Made by a program: the position numbers and the translations under genes. Below, one piece after another: positions 52,342-61,775 of a stretch of DNA of 64,000 bases. Source of the DNA: a virus; the IMG/VR virus record IMGVR_UViG_3300010413_000020, positions 43,282 to 107,281 of that record. One strand, 5' to 3'. The notes under the pieces were generated by a model. It saw only the letters and a list, made by a program, of their open reading frames with translations. It did not search any database and was not told the origin of the DNA. The number at the start of each line of letters is the position of its first letter. Within the stretch, counting starts at the first letter, position 1.

Positions 52342-52829
52342 TGCCAGTTCAACTTACAAAGGATGCGCTTCCGCTGGACGTAGAAGAAATCAGAATGTTT
52401 CTTCGGGATCAGCCCGACTATAACATCCTGATGGATGACATTGAATTTTCGAATAACGATATTCAAAGAGCTATGCGTCTCACTGTAGCAAAGTGGAATG
52501 CAATAACACCTATCTCTAATTTGACGAGCCCCGCACAACTCAACGAATATATTCTCCTGTGTGGAGTTTGTTGTATTCTCCTTAGGTCGGAAGGATTGCG
52601 TCAAGTTCGAAATCAGTTAACCGTGCAAGATGGTAATATTGCTCCAGTAGGTTTGGACGAGAAAGAAGCTATTTATCTTAAATGGGCTCTTCATTTTTGT
52701 GAAGAATTTGAACGAATGTCTCAAGCCATGAAAGTACAAGAAAATATGGAATCATTGCTTGACGACCGATGTGGAGGAGCAAGTGGATTTGGGTCTGGAT
52801 ATAGGTGGATTGGAAGGTATTCGTCATGA
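52341..52829 (+). CDS. Putative head-tail connector
   Basis: 162 residues from the ATG at 52341, which overlaps the previous stop. The sequence (VEEIRMFLRDQPDYNILMDDIEFSNNDIQRAMRLTVAKWNAI) is helical and resembles small head completion/connector proteins in length and position. Its stop overlaps the next ATG (ATGA). Confidence 0.55.
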   Translation: MPVQLTKDALPLDVEEIRMFLRDQPDYNILMDDIEFSNNDIQRAMRLTVAKWNAITPISNLTSPAQLNEYILLCGVCCILLRSEGLRQVRNQLTVQDGNIAPVGLDEKEAIYLKWALHFCEEFERMSQAMKVQENMESLLDDRCGGASGFGSGYRWIGRYSS

Positions 52830-53434
52830 GGTTTTCCGCTAATGATTTACACCGGTTCGGAATGCAGAAATTAGCTCAATTAGAGGGTGTGGCTCTCCCA
52901 TATTCTACCGACTCCTTTTCTGCGGAATCGTCTTATCCTACACAGTCTCCAGTAACGGTAATAATCGCTTCGCCTCCCGCTCCCCCTGAAAAAACAGAAA
53001 GTCCTAAACCCCAAAAAACGATGCTTCCATTTGCTCCTACAGCCGGGATTACAAGAGCACCTACACCTTTAGAAGCTCACGAAATGGATTCCTATTCTAA
53101 AGCTGGACTTTTAGGGTTACTTGGAGGTTCCGCTGCAGGTTTGCTAGCAGGTATGGTTCTTCCTGGCAAACAAATGATACGGCATGGTCTTTTAGGTGCG
53201 GGAGCTGGCTTATTAGGAGGAATTGGACGGCACTATGAACAAAGCTCGGAACCCCCAGGACTTTCTCCTGTATATACAATTCCTGGAGGCATTAGGACTG
53301 GAGGAGCTTTGGGTGCAATTGGTGGTGGATTGGGAGCTCATTTTCTACCTATGGGAATGAAATTAGTACCAGGGATACTGAGCGGAGCGGCCTCTGGAGC
53401 TATAGGTGGTGCGCTCGCTAGTCAGATGATTTAA
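52826..53434 (+). CDS. Glycine-zipper protein with K-L-A start
   Basis: 202 residues from the ATG at 52826. It begins MRFSANDLHRFGMQKLAQLEG, has a Pro/Ser-rich linker, then three Gly-rich hydrophobic segments (GLLGLLGGSAAGLLAGMVL, GLLGAGAGLLGGIG, GGALGAIGGGLGAHFLPMG). It could insert in membranes or line the virion interior. Its layout is like those at 38233 and 57837. Confidence 0.65.
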   Translation: MRFSANDLHRFGMQKLAQLEGVALPYSTDSFSAESSYPTQSPVTVIIASPPAPPEKTESPKPQKTMLPFAPTAGITRAPTPLEAHEMDSYSKAGLLGLLGGSAAGLLAGMVLPGKQMIRHGLLGAGAGLLGGIGRHYEQSSEPPGLSPVYTIPGGIRTGGALGAIGGGLGAHFLPMGMKLVPGILSGAASGAIGGALASQMI

Positions 53435-54303
53435 TGCCAGTGCCAACTTCAGAGACTGTTTGGAAACAAAAAACTCCTCCAAAAAAGGGAATCTTTAGAG
53501 TTGTAATTAATCGCATTACCGGGTTGTGGCCAAGAAAGGTTTTGATTCAGTGGATTATTAGAGAACCGACGCAAGCCACTGATTATTTTTTTAATGTTTA
53601 TCGCTCAGGAAGTGCCGAAGGGCCTTGGGAAGAATTAGCCACAGATTTAGATAACTACTATTTTTTGGATGATAACTTTCCTGCTCCAAACGATAGAAGC
53701 GAACCGGGTCTTTTTTCTATGCGACGAACTCTTTATTACCGAGTTGTGGCAACTCATCCAATAGATGGCACTGTAGACGTGGTTCAAAAATTAGAAGCAA
53801 GTCTTGATCGAAGACGTGCCGGTATTGTTCGTAAATTGCGTAGGGATGCTGCCGTAGCTTTAAAAAAAGGATCGGGAACACAAGTCGCGATTCTCAAAAG
53901 AAAGTGGTGGGGTGAACCTTGTGAAATCTGTAGAGCCGCAACAGGACAAACAACAAGAGGGCATTGTAAAGAGTGTAACGGAACCGGTATTATCCATGGG
54001 TACTGGGGCCCGGTCTACGGTTATGCTACTCGGTCTGCTACACCTACTAATGTCGGAACAGAAAACCAAGGAAACGTTGAAGTACACCAAGTACAGATAA
54101 AAATGTTGGATATTCCAGAAGTGGAACGCTATGATATTCTTGTATTTTTACGGGACAACAAACGATACATTGTAAATCAAGTTCTACCCACGGAAATTCA
54201 TACAGTAAATGTTCATCAAGAATTAAATGTTTCAGAGTTATCACGTTCTTCTCGTGAATATTCACTTGAAGTAGACCCTTGGCACGACCCAAAATGGTTT
54301 TAA
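53434..54303 (+). CDS. Putative neck protein with DnaJ-like zinc site
   Basis: 289 residues. The N-terminal 110 residues resemble a fibronectin-type beta-sandwich (VLIQWIIREPTQATDYFFNVYRSGSAEGPWEEL). Four Cys in CEIC and CKECNGTG are like a DnaJ zinc motif. The last part is beta-type. Its position between connector and tail genes suggests a neck or head completion protein. Confidence 0.55.
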   Translation: MPVPTSETVWKQKTPPKKGIFRVVINRITGLWPRKVLIQWIIREPTQATDYFFNVYRSGSAEGPWEELATDLDNYYFLDDNFPAPNDRSEPGLFSMRRTLYYRVVATHPIDGTVDVVQKLEASLDRRRAGIVRKLRRDAAVALKKGSGTQVAILKRKWWGEPCEICRAATGQTTRGHCKECNGTGIIHGYWGPVYGYATRSATPTNVGTENQGNVEVHQVQIKMLDIPEVERYDILVFLRDNKRYIVNQVLPTEIHTVNVHQELNVSELSRSSREYSLEVDPWHDPKWF

Positions 54304-55044
54304 ATGCCACTACGAACTAATAAAAACTGGAGAAATGAAGCACTTCCTAGGTTAGAAAACGAGGGGGTAGATGTTTTTCCAGGAAGTCCACTTGCTGTAA
54401 TTGGCCTTTGGGTTTTCGCTTTACGGGAACGATTTAAGTACAACGAAGCTTATCCACTTCCTTGGATGTGGGATCGCCCATTACGCCCCGCTGACGAAGA
54501 AGATGGAAGCCCAGGACCTGAAGGGTCGCCTAGACGAGTACATATTGAATCAGCATACAATGTTGAAAAATCAGTGCGCAATTATCGTCCTTATATTGTG
54601 GTTGGTAGGGGTGGAGGAAATACTACAGCAGACAAGGTAAGTATTAATAATTTTGTAGGACTTAATCCTAAAAATCAATTCAAGGCATATCACTGTTATG
54701 CTACAATGCCTATAGTGCTTGAATGTGGAGCGGAAGCTTCAGGAGAATCTAGTACTATTGGGGAGTTGGTTTGGGCATTTATTCTTAGTACTCGTGAAAT
54801 TTTTAGAAAGGATTTTGGTTTCCATGAAATTACCGAACCCGTAATGTCGGACACAAAACCTAAAGAAGACGACAAGGAAATTTGGATAACTAATGTCATG
54901 TATCAAATCCAGTACGATATGCGATGGGGTACTGAACCAATTGCGCCGGTTTTAAGAGAGATAGGATTGAGGATACAAGCCCAAAAAGATTACAATAATA
55001 TGTTTCTCGAACTTGCCCTTCGGGGTGAAGCGGAAAATAGTTAA
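54304..55044 (+). CDS. Putative neck/tail completion protein
   Basis: 246 residues, beginning PLRTNKNWRNEALPRLENEGVDVFPGSPLAVIGLWVFALRERF. It starts one base after the previous stop and lies just before the sheath gene, where tail completion or tail terminator proteins are usual. No firm family match. Confidence 0.5.
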   Translation: MPLRTNKNWRNEALPRLENEGVDVFPGSPLAVIGLWVFALRERFKYNEAYPLPWMWDRPLRPADEEDGSPGPEGSPRRVHIESAYNVEKSVRNYRPYIVVGRGGGNTTADKVSINNFVGLNPKNQFKAYHCYATMPIVLECGAEASGESSTIGELVWAFILSTREIFRKDFGFHEITEPVMSDTKPKEDDKEIWITNVMYQIQYDMRWGTEPIAPVLREIGLRIQAQKDYNNMFLELALRGEAENS

Positions 55045-55076
55045 TGTTTTTCCTACGTGTTTCACTAACGAGATAC

Positions 55077-55083
55077 TATAATT
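55077..55083 (+). promoter_or_regulatory. Candidate promoter -10 (TATAATT) before the sheath gene
   Basis: TATAATT in the 77-base gap ahead of the sheath gene, 39 bases before the ATG. No convincing -35 is seen, so recognition would depend on the heptamer alone. Confidence 0.35.
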
Positions 55084-55121
55084 GACCCAGCAGAATATGA
55101 AACGTACCAAGGAGACGACAG

Positions 55122-57836
55122 ATGGCAGCACAACGACCAAATGTCATAGTTTATCAGGAGTATGAGACCCTTACAGTTTCCCCCGACATTCCGGATTTAC
55201 ATGTCCTGATTGTTGGTCCATGTAATCAAATTCTCGACTACCTGGATGACAAAGACGACTGTTATGCGGATGAGTATGGCGAATTAGATGCCAACTCTCC
55301 GCTGGTTTCCCCATCCGCGGTAATACTTTCGGACCCTCCCAATGTTATGCCCGGTGGAGAATTAATAGCGAGTTCTGTCGATATTTATTTTGACGAAGCT
55401 CGTGCGGTGTTGCTTGAATCTACCGCAGGACTTGGAACTCCTGATAAAGGTCAATATTCTCTAGGAGATAATCTCTTTATCGCGCATACAACTGCGGGTG
55501 GAGCGCATTTTGGTTCCGAAGGTGTGGCTCCCGGAGATATCCTCATAGTGAATCCAGCCGCAGGCACGGCAGACTATATTATGACCGTCAACAGTGTCAT
55601 TTATGCATTAAATGATTTTGGCGGAACTCTCGACTTTCAGACCAATGGTGTGCAAGCGGGAGATATAGTTATTCTGACCAATGATAATCCTCCGGGAGGA
55701 GGACCTCGAAACGGTACCTACGAAGTAGTGCGAGTACGAGATGATGAAACTCTCGAATTTACCGGATTAAATTGGGTAGGACATGCTGAAGATTCATTCG
55801 GCGGAGCAAACACAGTAACGATCACTATTACTGATCCTAATGGTGCAGTTCGTTCGGGATATCCTGCCACGGTAGAACTTGCCGATTACTCTGATCTCCG
55901 GATGACCTCTGATTTCAGTGCTAACAGCATTGCTAATAGAGACTGGAGAGTAGAGCGGGATGCTTCGGATCTTGAATTGGATTCAGGCGATTTTTCTGTC
56001 TCTGGAAACGAGATTACGATTAACGGTGGGATTACTGTAGACTTGAGTTCCGTTCTTACTGGCAAAAAGATTTCTTACGCCAAAATCTACGTCCAATATA
56101 TGGCAAAGCGGTCGGATCTCCAGATAGTAAACACTTTTAGTAATTATTCAGAGATGGTTTCGTCTCTGGGTAAATACGATTCGCGAAATCCACTATTCAC
56201 AGGTTGTGTTGTTGCTAAAGCCAATACAACGACTGCAATTAAAGCCTATGCGGTTACTGACGACACCTTAACTGCATATCTGGATTTTATCGACCGTATC
56301 AGTACGGTGCGGGATGTCTATGCGATTGTTCCCCTTACATATGACACTTCTATTTTGGCTGCGCTAAACAGCATGGCTGAACAATTAGCCGATCCTAATG
56401 AAGTTTTGACTCGAGGAATAAAACAAAAGTTCAGGGTCATTTTAGGGGCGGTGGATCTCATTACTCAAAAGTACATGGTGAATGAGTCCAATGGCGGATA
56501 TACCTCTCAAAAGAGTGCAACTGCGCCTTCTGGCGTTAAAACTCTGACGTTTTCTCAAGTAGGAGGCACTAATCCCAACTTTAGTACTGCAGGAATTGTT
56601 CCTGGAGATATCGTTGAAGTTTTTGACAGTGGAGGGGCTACTACAACCTATTACACTGTCGCTCATTTAAACGATTTGTTAGTCCTCGAAACGGATGAGG
56701 TTTTAACAACGGTCACGCTGAATACTGCAACGGACCATTTTAAAATTTGGCCCGCCGCAGAACAGGGAACATGGACTCCAGGTCAAGAAAAGGTTGATAT
56801 GGAAGTAGGCGTTGGTGGAGTAACCAGCTTTACAGTCACAGGTTCCGCTCTGGATAATCTCTATCTGATTTTTGAAGCTGCAGGAGCAAACTTCATTGTC
56901 AATGGGGTTATTCCTGGAGATATAATTGAAATTCCGGAAGATCCTACGGTGGATAGTTGGAGCACAGGAGTTCAGTCCTGGGTTATCACAGATGTCATTA
57001 GTAATGAACGCGTGGCAATTGTAAACAATGGAACCAATACTTCCACGCTGGCCAATGAGCTTCCTCACTTATACAAACGTGAAGATGGCGCTGCTCTGAC
57101 GGGTGGATTGATTTGGTTCCGAGTACTCCGCAATTTGACTAAAGCTCAGCAAGTCGATGAAGTTGTGGCTGTTGCTGAAAGTTTTGCCAGTAAGCGTCTC
57201 ATCTTGGCTTTCCCGGATGAAGTAGATGTAGCGGGACTTGTAGACGGAAGCAAAGAACGTACAGATTCTACAATTCCTGAATTGGCTGATGCACAACCGG
57301 GTTATTACTTAGCTTGCGCTATAGGTGGGTTGACTGCGGGACAACCTCCGCAACAAGGCTTTACCAACATGGGTATCGCAGGAATCTCTCGGATTTACAA
57401 TTCGAGCGATTATTTCAGTGAAGAGCAACTTACTGATTTGTCAAATGGAGGAATCTATACGTTCATCCAAGACAACCCTAGTGCACTGCCCTACTCCATT
57501 CACGAAGTCACAACCGATGTGTCTGCATTAGAATTCAGTGAATATATGGTCGTGAAAGATTTCGACTTTGTAGCTTGGACCTTCCTTGATACCCTGTTGC
57601 CTTTCATTGGTCCATATAATGTTAACCGTGAAACAATTGAGTTCATCCGGCAAGCACTGTTCACAACGGGAGATACATTGAAGAGTCGCTATGTTGCGAA
57701 GATTGGAGCTCCATTAGATTCCTACACTTTAGATGGTGTAGAAACATCTTCGTTGAGCCCAGATCGCATCGAGGCCTACATTGATGTAAACCTCCCCATG
57801 ACTCTAAATACGATTGGATTACACCTGGTGGCGTAA
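55122..57836 (+). CDS. Contractile tail sheath protein
   Basis: 904 residues, long for a sheath. The N-terminus RPNVIVYQEYETLTVSPDIPDLHVLIVGP and the C-terminus DRIEAYIDVNLPMTLNTIGLHLVA are typical of myovirus sheaths. The middle carries extra beta-type insert domains (for example about 110-250 and 455-640) that would decorate the outside. The gene defines the phage as contractile-tailed. GGAG precedes the ATG. Confidence 0.85.
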   Translation: MAAQRPNVIVYQEYETLTVSPDIPDLHVLIVGPCNQILDYLDDKDDCYADEYGELDANSPLVSPSAVILSDPPNVMPGGELIASSVDIYFDEARAVLLESTAGLGTPDKGQYSLGDNLFIAHTTAGGAHFGSEGVAPGDILIVNPAAGTADYIMTVNSVIYALNDFGGTLDFQTNGVQAGDIVILTNDNPPGGGPRNGTYEVVRVRDDETLEFTGLNWVGHAEDSFGGANTVTITITDPNGAVRSGYPATVELADYSDLRMTSDFSANSIANRDWRVERDASDLELDSGDFSVSGNEITINGGITVDLSSVLTGKKISYAKIYVQYMAKRSDLQIVNTFSNYSEMVSSLGKYDSRNPLFTGCVVAKANTTTAIKAYAVTDDTLTAYLDFIDRISTVRDVYAIVPLTYDTSILAALNSMAEQLADPNEVLTRGIKQKFRVILGAVDLITQKYMVNESNGGYTSQKSATAPSGVKTLTFSQVGGTNPNFSTAGIVPGDIVEVFDSGGATTTYYTVAHLNDLLVLETDEVLTTVTLNTATDHFKIWPAAEQGTWTPGQEKVDMEVGVGGVTSFTVTGSALDNLYLIFEAAGANFIVNGVIPGDIIEIPEDPTVDSWSTGVQSWVITDVISNERVAIVNNGTNTSTLANELPHLYKREDGAALTGGLIWFRVLRNLTKAQQVDEVVAVAESFASKRLILAFPDEVDVAGLVDGSKERTDSTIPELADAQPGYYLACAIGGLTAGQPPQQGFTNMGIAGISRIYNSSDYFSEEQLTDLSNGGIYTFIQDNPSALPYSIHEVTTDVSALEFSEYMVVKDFDFVAWTFLDTLLPFIGPYNVNRETIEFIRQALFTTGDTLKSRYVAKIGAPLDSYTLDGVETSSLSPDRIEAYIDVNLPMTLNTIGLHLVA

Positions 57837-58454
57837 ATGCAGACAGTCTCTTCAGAAGATATTATCAAACTCGGATATTGTATTGGACAAACCAATGCTA
57901 TGTCTGAGCTTGGCTATCCTGAAGAGATAATTAAAGAAGCACAAGGACCTATAGCTTGGATTGCTTCTAAGCTTCCCGCTGCCGGTAGGTGGTTGGCAAG
58001 GGGAGGGGTAACTTTAGCTCGAGCAGGGGCCGAACGGGCTGCAGCCGGTGGCGCAGGCTATACTGCGAAAGGCCTAGGAAGTCTCCAAGGATTTTTTGGA
58101 CGGGGTGCTGCAGGCGTTGGAAGAAATCTTTCATCTGCTGGTTATGCTTTTGGAAGGAATCCTTGGGGTACAGTAGGTCGTGGACTTTTAAATTATGGCA
58201 AAGGTGCGATTTTTATGGGAGGGCGGGGAATCGGTGGTAAACTAGGTAAAGCTACTTTTGCCGGACAAATGGGAAAAATGATGTTCGGCCCCGGAGAAGC
58301 TGCGGCAGGAAGAATGGTTGGAGGCCCTGCAATGGGAGGTTACGGAGGTATGGGAGGCGGTTACATGGGTATGGGAGGTTATGCCGGAGCTGGAAATTAT
58401 ATGGGAACACCCGGTACTAATTTGTGGACAAATCCCCATCCGTGGGGATATTAG
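57837..58454 (+). CDS. Gly-rich unknown protein between sheath and tube
   Basis: 205 residues starting immediately after the sheath stop. An N-terminal helix (SSEDIIKLGYCIGQTNAMSELGYPEEIIKEA) precedes Gly/Arg/Ala-rich sequence, and the last 50 residues are Gly/Met/Tyr repeats (GGYGGMGGGYMGMGGYAGAG). It has the small-helix-plus-Gly-zipper layout of several other proteins here. A structural or membrane-active role is possible. Confidence 0.6.
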   Translation: MQTVSSEDIIKLGYCIGQTNAMSELGYPEEIIKEAQGPIAWIASKLPAAGRWLARGGVTLARAGAERAAAGGAGYTAKGLGSLQGFFGRGAAGVGRNLSSAGYAFGRNPWGTVGRGLLNYGKGAIFMGGRGIGGKLGKATFAGQMGKMMFGPGEAAAGRMVGGPAMGGYGGMGGGYMGMGGYAGAGNYMGTPGTNLWTNPHPWGY

Positions 58455-58475
58455 TAAAGAGAACGGAGGGTAAAG

Positions 58476-59246
58476 ATGCCCCTGGGAATTACAAAAGGAA
58501 TTCAGTTTTGGAAAACTCAATCGCAAACGGTTGAGCGTTTTACTGACGATGCCGCGTATACATCGGCGCATCCAGACGATACCCTAGTATTGGCGGGACC
58601 TCCGCGTCAACTTGACGTAGCTCAAGGTGGTGGAGCAACGTCTGGTTTTGGTAGTCTCATTGCTATTGGAATGATTCAGGGATTCCAATTCAACAGTCAA
58701 AAGCCGACACAACCAATGCAGGCCATAGGCTCTGGACGAACTTATTTCGTCTCAGGGAAAAGCCAAACTACATGGCGTATTGGGAGACTGTTTTGTAATG
58801 GTCGCAATCTGTTGCGAGTTCTTTACCACAATGCGGTGTCCATGAACTTGCCGGTACAGGATTTCGACGATAGGCCAGTAGGTCAAAGTTTCCAGGATAC
58901 CTATTACATCAACCTGGATTCAGAGCTCTATTACATTCCCTTTGGAATAGCCGCAATGTTCCGAGATAAAGCCAAAGACTTCCTGGGAGCTGTCTATTTG
59001 GAGTTATCCATGATTCAAAGCTATGGAGTAGGTTTCAATGCGGGGCAGGCCATGATAATGGAAGATGTTAATGGTATGTGCGACCGTGTACTCCCCTGGA
59101 GGCCTACTGGAATATCTGCTGATCCTGAAGTCTCTCGGGATACTATTGATGAAGTTATCGGGTTTATTAATGGTACGGGACTTCCTACTGACGGTACAGG
59201 TCTTCAAGACGATTTAGCGCCACAGCCTCCTTCACAATCTCTTTAA
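58476..59246 (+). CDS. Putative tail tube protein
   Basis: 256 residues. Features such as PLGITKGIQFWKTQSQTVERF, GMIQGFQFNSQKPTQPMQAIGSGRTYFVSGKSQTTWRI and LGAVYLELSMIQSYG fit a tube protein, as does its position after the sheath gene. GGAGG precedes the ATG. Confidence 0.6.
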   Translation: MPLGITKGIQFWKTQSQTVERFTDDAAYTSAHPDDTLVLAGPPRQLDVAQGGGATSGFGSLIAIGMIQGFQFNSQKPTQPMQAIGSGRTYFVSGKSQTTWRIGRLFCNGRNLLRVLYHNAVSMNLPVQDFDDRPVGQSFQDTYYINLDSELYYIPFGIAAMFRDKAKDFLGAVYLELSMIQSYGVGFNAGQAMIMEDVNGMCDRVLPWRPTGISADPEVSRDTIDEVIGFINGTGLPTDGTGLQDDLAPQPPSQSL

Positions 59247-59261
59247 CTTTATGCTATAGTT
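59231..59261 (+). promoter_or_regulatory. Candidate promoter giving a leaderless baseplate mRNA
   Basis: TTCACA (59231-59236), 18 bases, then TATAGTT (59255-59261), six bases before the ATG at 59268. Initiation at the usual distance would fall on or next to the ATG, and no Shine-Dalgarno is present. The site overlaps the end of the tube gene. Confidence 0.4.
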
Positions 59262-59267
59262 TTCTAG

Positions 59268-60827
59268 ATGGCACCTAAAGTTAAACATCTAGGAGACAAT
59301 CCCGAAGCTACTCGAAAACTAGCTCTTGGAGAATACCCTGTCGGGGAAAGTCCACAGCCCCATAAAAGCGAATTAGCTGAGGTGATGGCGTTTAACCCAT
59401 CATTAAATTCTTACATTGTAGTTACTAGAGGAAGTGGGGGAAACGCTAAACAACCTGGACGACGACAATTAAGAGGAATCCCGCGAATGGTTGACCGTCC
59501 AGGACGTGTTTCTCCTTTGTCCACCGGCACGGTAGTTGTAATTAATTGGGAACTCGGTTTTCCGTATATTGCTGGAGTTCTCAATGTTAATACAGTCAAA
59601 GCTGACGTTGAAGGTGGAGTTCAAGAACCTATGACTGTTGGAGAGGGAGTTTCTGCTTCAGTTAATAAATCATTAAGTGAAACGGATTCCAGTGACCCAG
59701 GATACTATCGTTTTCCAGGAACTCCCGAAGATGTGGTAGGTGGCGACTGGATGGAAATAACTCCGGATGGAAATTATGTAGGAGCATTCCGGAGAAATTA
59801 CAATGTAATGAGTGCAGGTAAGGGGCATAAAGCAAAATTTGAGCAATTCGGAGAGAAAGATCTAACCCGTCTAACTACTGGAGATCATGAGCTAATTACC
59901 GATTTTGGTGTTCTAGAAATATATAATGAAGAGGGCCGATGCGGTCTTTCTTTTAGGGCAGCGGCAGACCAACTAAACGAAAGTGGAGGTAAAGAACAGC
60001 AATGGACTTTCAAATTAGATATTGGAGATCAAGGTGACTTTTTCAATATGGAAGTTTTAGACACAGCACAAAAAACTAAAGCTAAATTTCATATATCCGC
60101 AGATGGTCGTGTTACACTCATTGGGGTTAATGGATTAGATTTAATAAATGGCGGCACTACGCCTAAACATGAAGAAACTGCGGGTCCTGTAATCCAACGA
60201 TTTTTAGATAAATTTACTTCTTATATTGAGGGTGCTTTTACCCAAGAAATAAAAAGTTCGAGAACTATAGAAGTTTCCGAAATAGATAAAAAAATAGTCG
60301 GAGGGATTAAAAGTCTCTCTGTTAATTCAAATGAATTTATTAATGTCGGAGGAAACAGACAAGAAGTTGTTACAGGGGGGTCTCCTCTTTTAGCTTCGCC
60401 TCTTAATGTCGCCATTGAAAGCCAGATACTTAATGGAAGTTATCATTTAGAAGTAGGGAATCCTTCCTTAGGATCTAATCCTTTGGCACAGGCTGGAATG
60501 ACTTTTGCGGTTAATAATGGCGATATCGTCTTAGGTCAAAATCCTAAAGCCATTGTTCCTGCTGTAAAAGCTCGTGTGAGTTTAAATTCATTTCTTTCAA
60601 ATTCAATTGCCTTAGGCGGACTTGCTGAGCGAATATCTAATAACCCAGCTCTTTTTCATGCAGTTTTATATGAGGTTCTTCAGCCCGTTCTTTCGGGGAT
60701 GATGGCTATGTTTGATTCTCATGTTCATGTTCCCCCTGGAAACACCCCGCCTACTGTTTTGATGACCCCTTTGTATACTTTATCGCTCTTAAATATGCAA
60801 AGCCAAAGAGTTCTTATAGGACTTTAA
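59268..60827 (+). CDS. Baseplate spike/hub protein (gp5/gpV-like)
   Basis: 519 residues. The segment PGRVSPLSTGTVVVINWELGFPYIAGVLN is like the OB-fold of baseplate spikes. EDVVGGDWMEITPDGNYVGAFRRNYNVMSAGKGHKAKF and the following Gly/Asn/Asp-rich repeats suggest a beta-helical needle. DSHVHVPPGNTPP near the C-terminus contains an H-x-H, as in spike tips that bind iron. It has no Shine-Dalgarno. Confidence 0.65.
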   Translation: MAPKVKHLGDNPEATRKLALGEYPVGESPQPHKSELAEVMAFNPSLNSYIVVTRGSGGNAKQPGRRQLRGIPRMVDRPGRVSPLSTGTVVVINWELGFPYIAGVLNVNTVKADVEGGVQEPMTVGEGVSASVNKSLSETDSSDPGYYRFPGTPEDVVGGDWMEITPDGNYVGAFRRNYNVMSAGKGHKAKFEQFGEKDLTRLTTGDHELITDFGVLEIYNEEGRCGLSFRAAADQLNESGGKEQQWTFKLDIGDQGDFFNMEVLDTAQKTKAKFHISADGRVTLIGVNGLDLINGGTTPKHEETAGPVIQRFLDKFTSYIEGAFTQEIKSSRTIEVSEIDKKIVGGIKSLSVNSNEFINVGGNRQEVVTGGSPLLASPLNVAIESQILNGSYHLEVGNPSLGSNPLAQAGMTFAVNNGDIVLGQNPKAIVPAVKARVSLNSFLSNSIALGGLAERISNNPALFHAVLYEVLQPVLSGMMAMFDSHVHVPPGNTPPTVLMTPLYTLSLLNMQSQRVLIGL

Positions 60828-60834
60828 GATTTGG

Positions 60835-60864
60835 TTGTTGAAGGAGAATAAACAGACTATACTT
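60835..60864 (+). promoter_or_regulatory. Candidate promoter (TTGTTG, 17 bases, TATACTT)
   Basis: TTGTTG at 60835-60840 and TATACTT at 60858-60864 in the 79-base gap before the gene at 60907, which has a GGAGG ribosome site. Confidence 0.4.
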
Positions 60865-60906
60865 CTAACGAATTCGGAAAAAGGTAACCGAACGGAGGAA
60901 TAGAAA

Positions 60907-61773
60907 ATGTTAAAAGTCACCATTACGGCAAATGACAGTCCTATTACTGTTCAGGACCCGCGACCTACCAACAACTATGGCGAAGAGCAAGCGGCTTATT
61001 CGCTCGAACCCGGTGAAACCAAATCAGTCAATGTCAGCTGGCAATACATTGAACGAATCGCTGCCCAGCTGGAAGCACTGGCGGCATTAGACCCTCCGCT
61101 GTGCTCTTTTACGATTGAGCCTTCGGATGCTCCGATGTTTGTACAACAAAGTGATGCTCCCGATGTTCCAATCATAGATTACATCGACAAGAATGCTCCA
61201 GTGCAAGCAGGAGATACGCTTGTTGCTACCGGTCCAAACCTGGCCGGTGGTGCAATGGCATATGCTGAAATCGTCGGTGATGGTGCTGTTGGTAAATGTG
61301 AACTCTATGCAATGCCTGGTAGTGATGGCAATCTCTACGATATAGAAGTAGTGGATACCGGTGGAGGAGGACTTTCAGTAGCGATTAATACTGTCGGAAG
61401 TCGAGAAGTTATCACTATCGACCTGGGCGGTTCTGCTGCAGAAACCGTGACTACTCTCGCAGCTCTTATCAACAACTCGGGAAGTGCTACTTATGGTCTG
61501 GTATTTGCTAGAGCAACGGGTACAGGTACCGACCCTGTTACTACCGCTCGAGATTTGGTAGCTTTCAGTGGAGGAACCGGTGTTGGTCTCAGCGTTACAC
61601 TAGCCGGTGTTGCCTGTGTGGTGACTGACATCGACGATTCAACGCCAACAGCAGTTGTACTTACGATAGCTACAGGAGACTACTCTACGCTCGGTTTAGC
61701 GTCAGGTGCCCCTATCACGCTCCAAATACGCGCTAACGGCAAGCTCACCTTTGCTACTCTGGTTGCCGCCTAG
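60907..61773 (+). CDS. Unknown structural-type protein
   Basis: 288 residues, beta-type, rich in Thr, Val, Gly and Ala with almost no Lys. The last part (GDYSTLGLASGAPITLQIRANGKLTFATLVAA) resembles secreted or virion surface folds. It is the last plus-strand gene before a multi-hairpin terminator. It may be a fibre or decoration protein. Confidence 0.6.
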   Translation: MLKVTITANDSPITVQDPRPTNNYGEEQAAYSLEPGETKSVNVSWQYIERIAAQLEALAALDPPLCSFTIEPSDAPMFVQQSDAPDVPIIDYIDKNAPVQAGDTLVATGPNLAGGAMAYAEIVGDGAVGKCELYAMPGSDGNLYDIEVVDTGGGGLSVAINTVGSREVITIDLGGSAAETVTTLAALINNSGSATYGLVFARATGTGTDPVTTARDLVAFSGGTGVGLSVTLAGVACVVTDIDDSTPTAVVLTIATGDYSTLGLASGAPITLQIRANGKLTFATLVAA

Positions 61774-61775
61774 CC

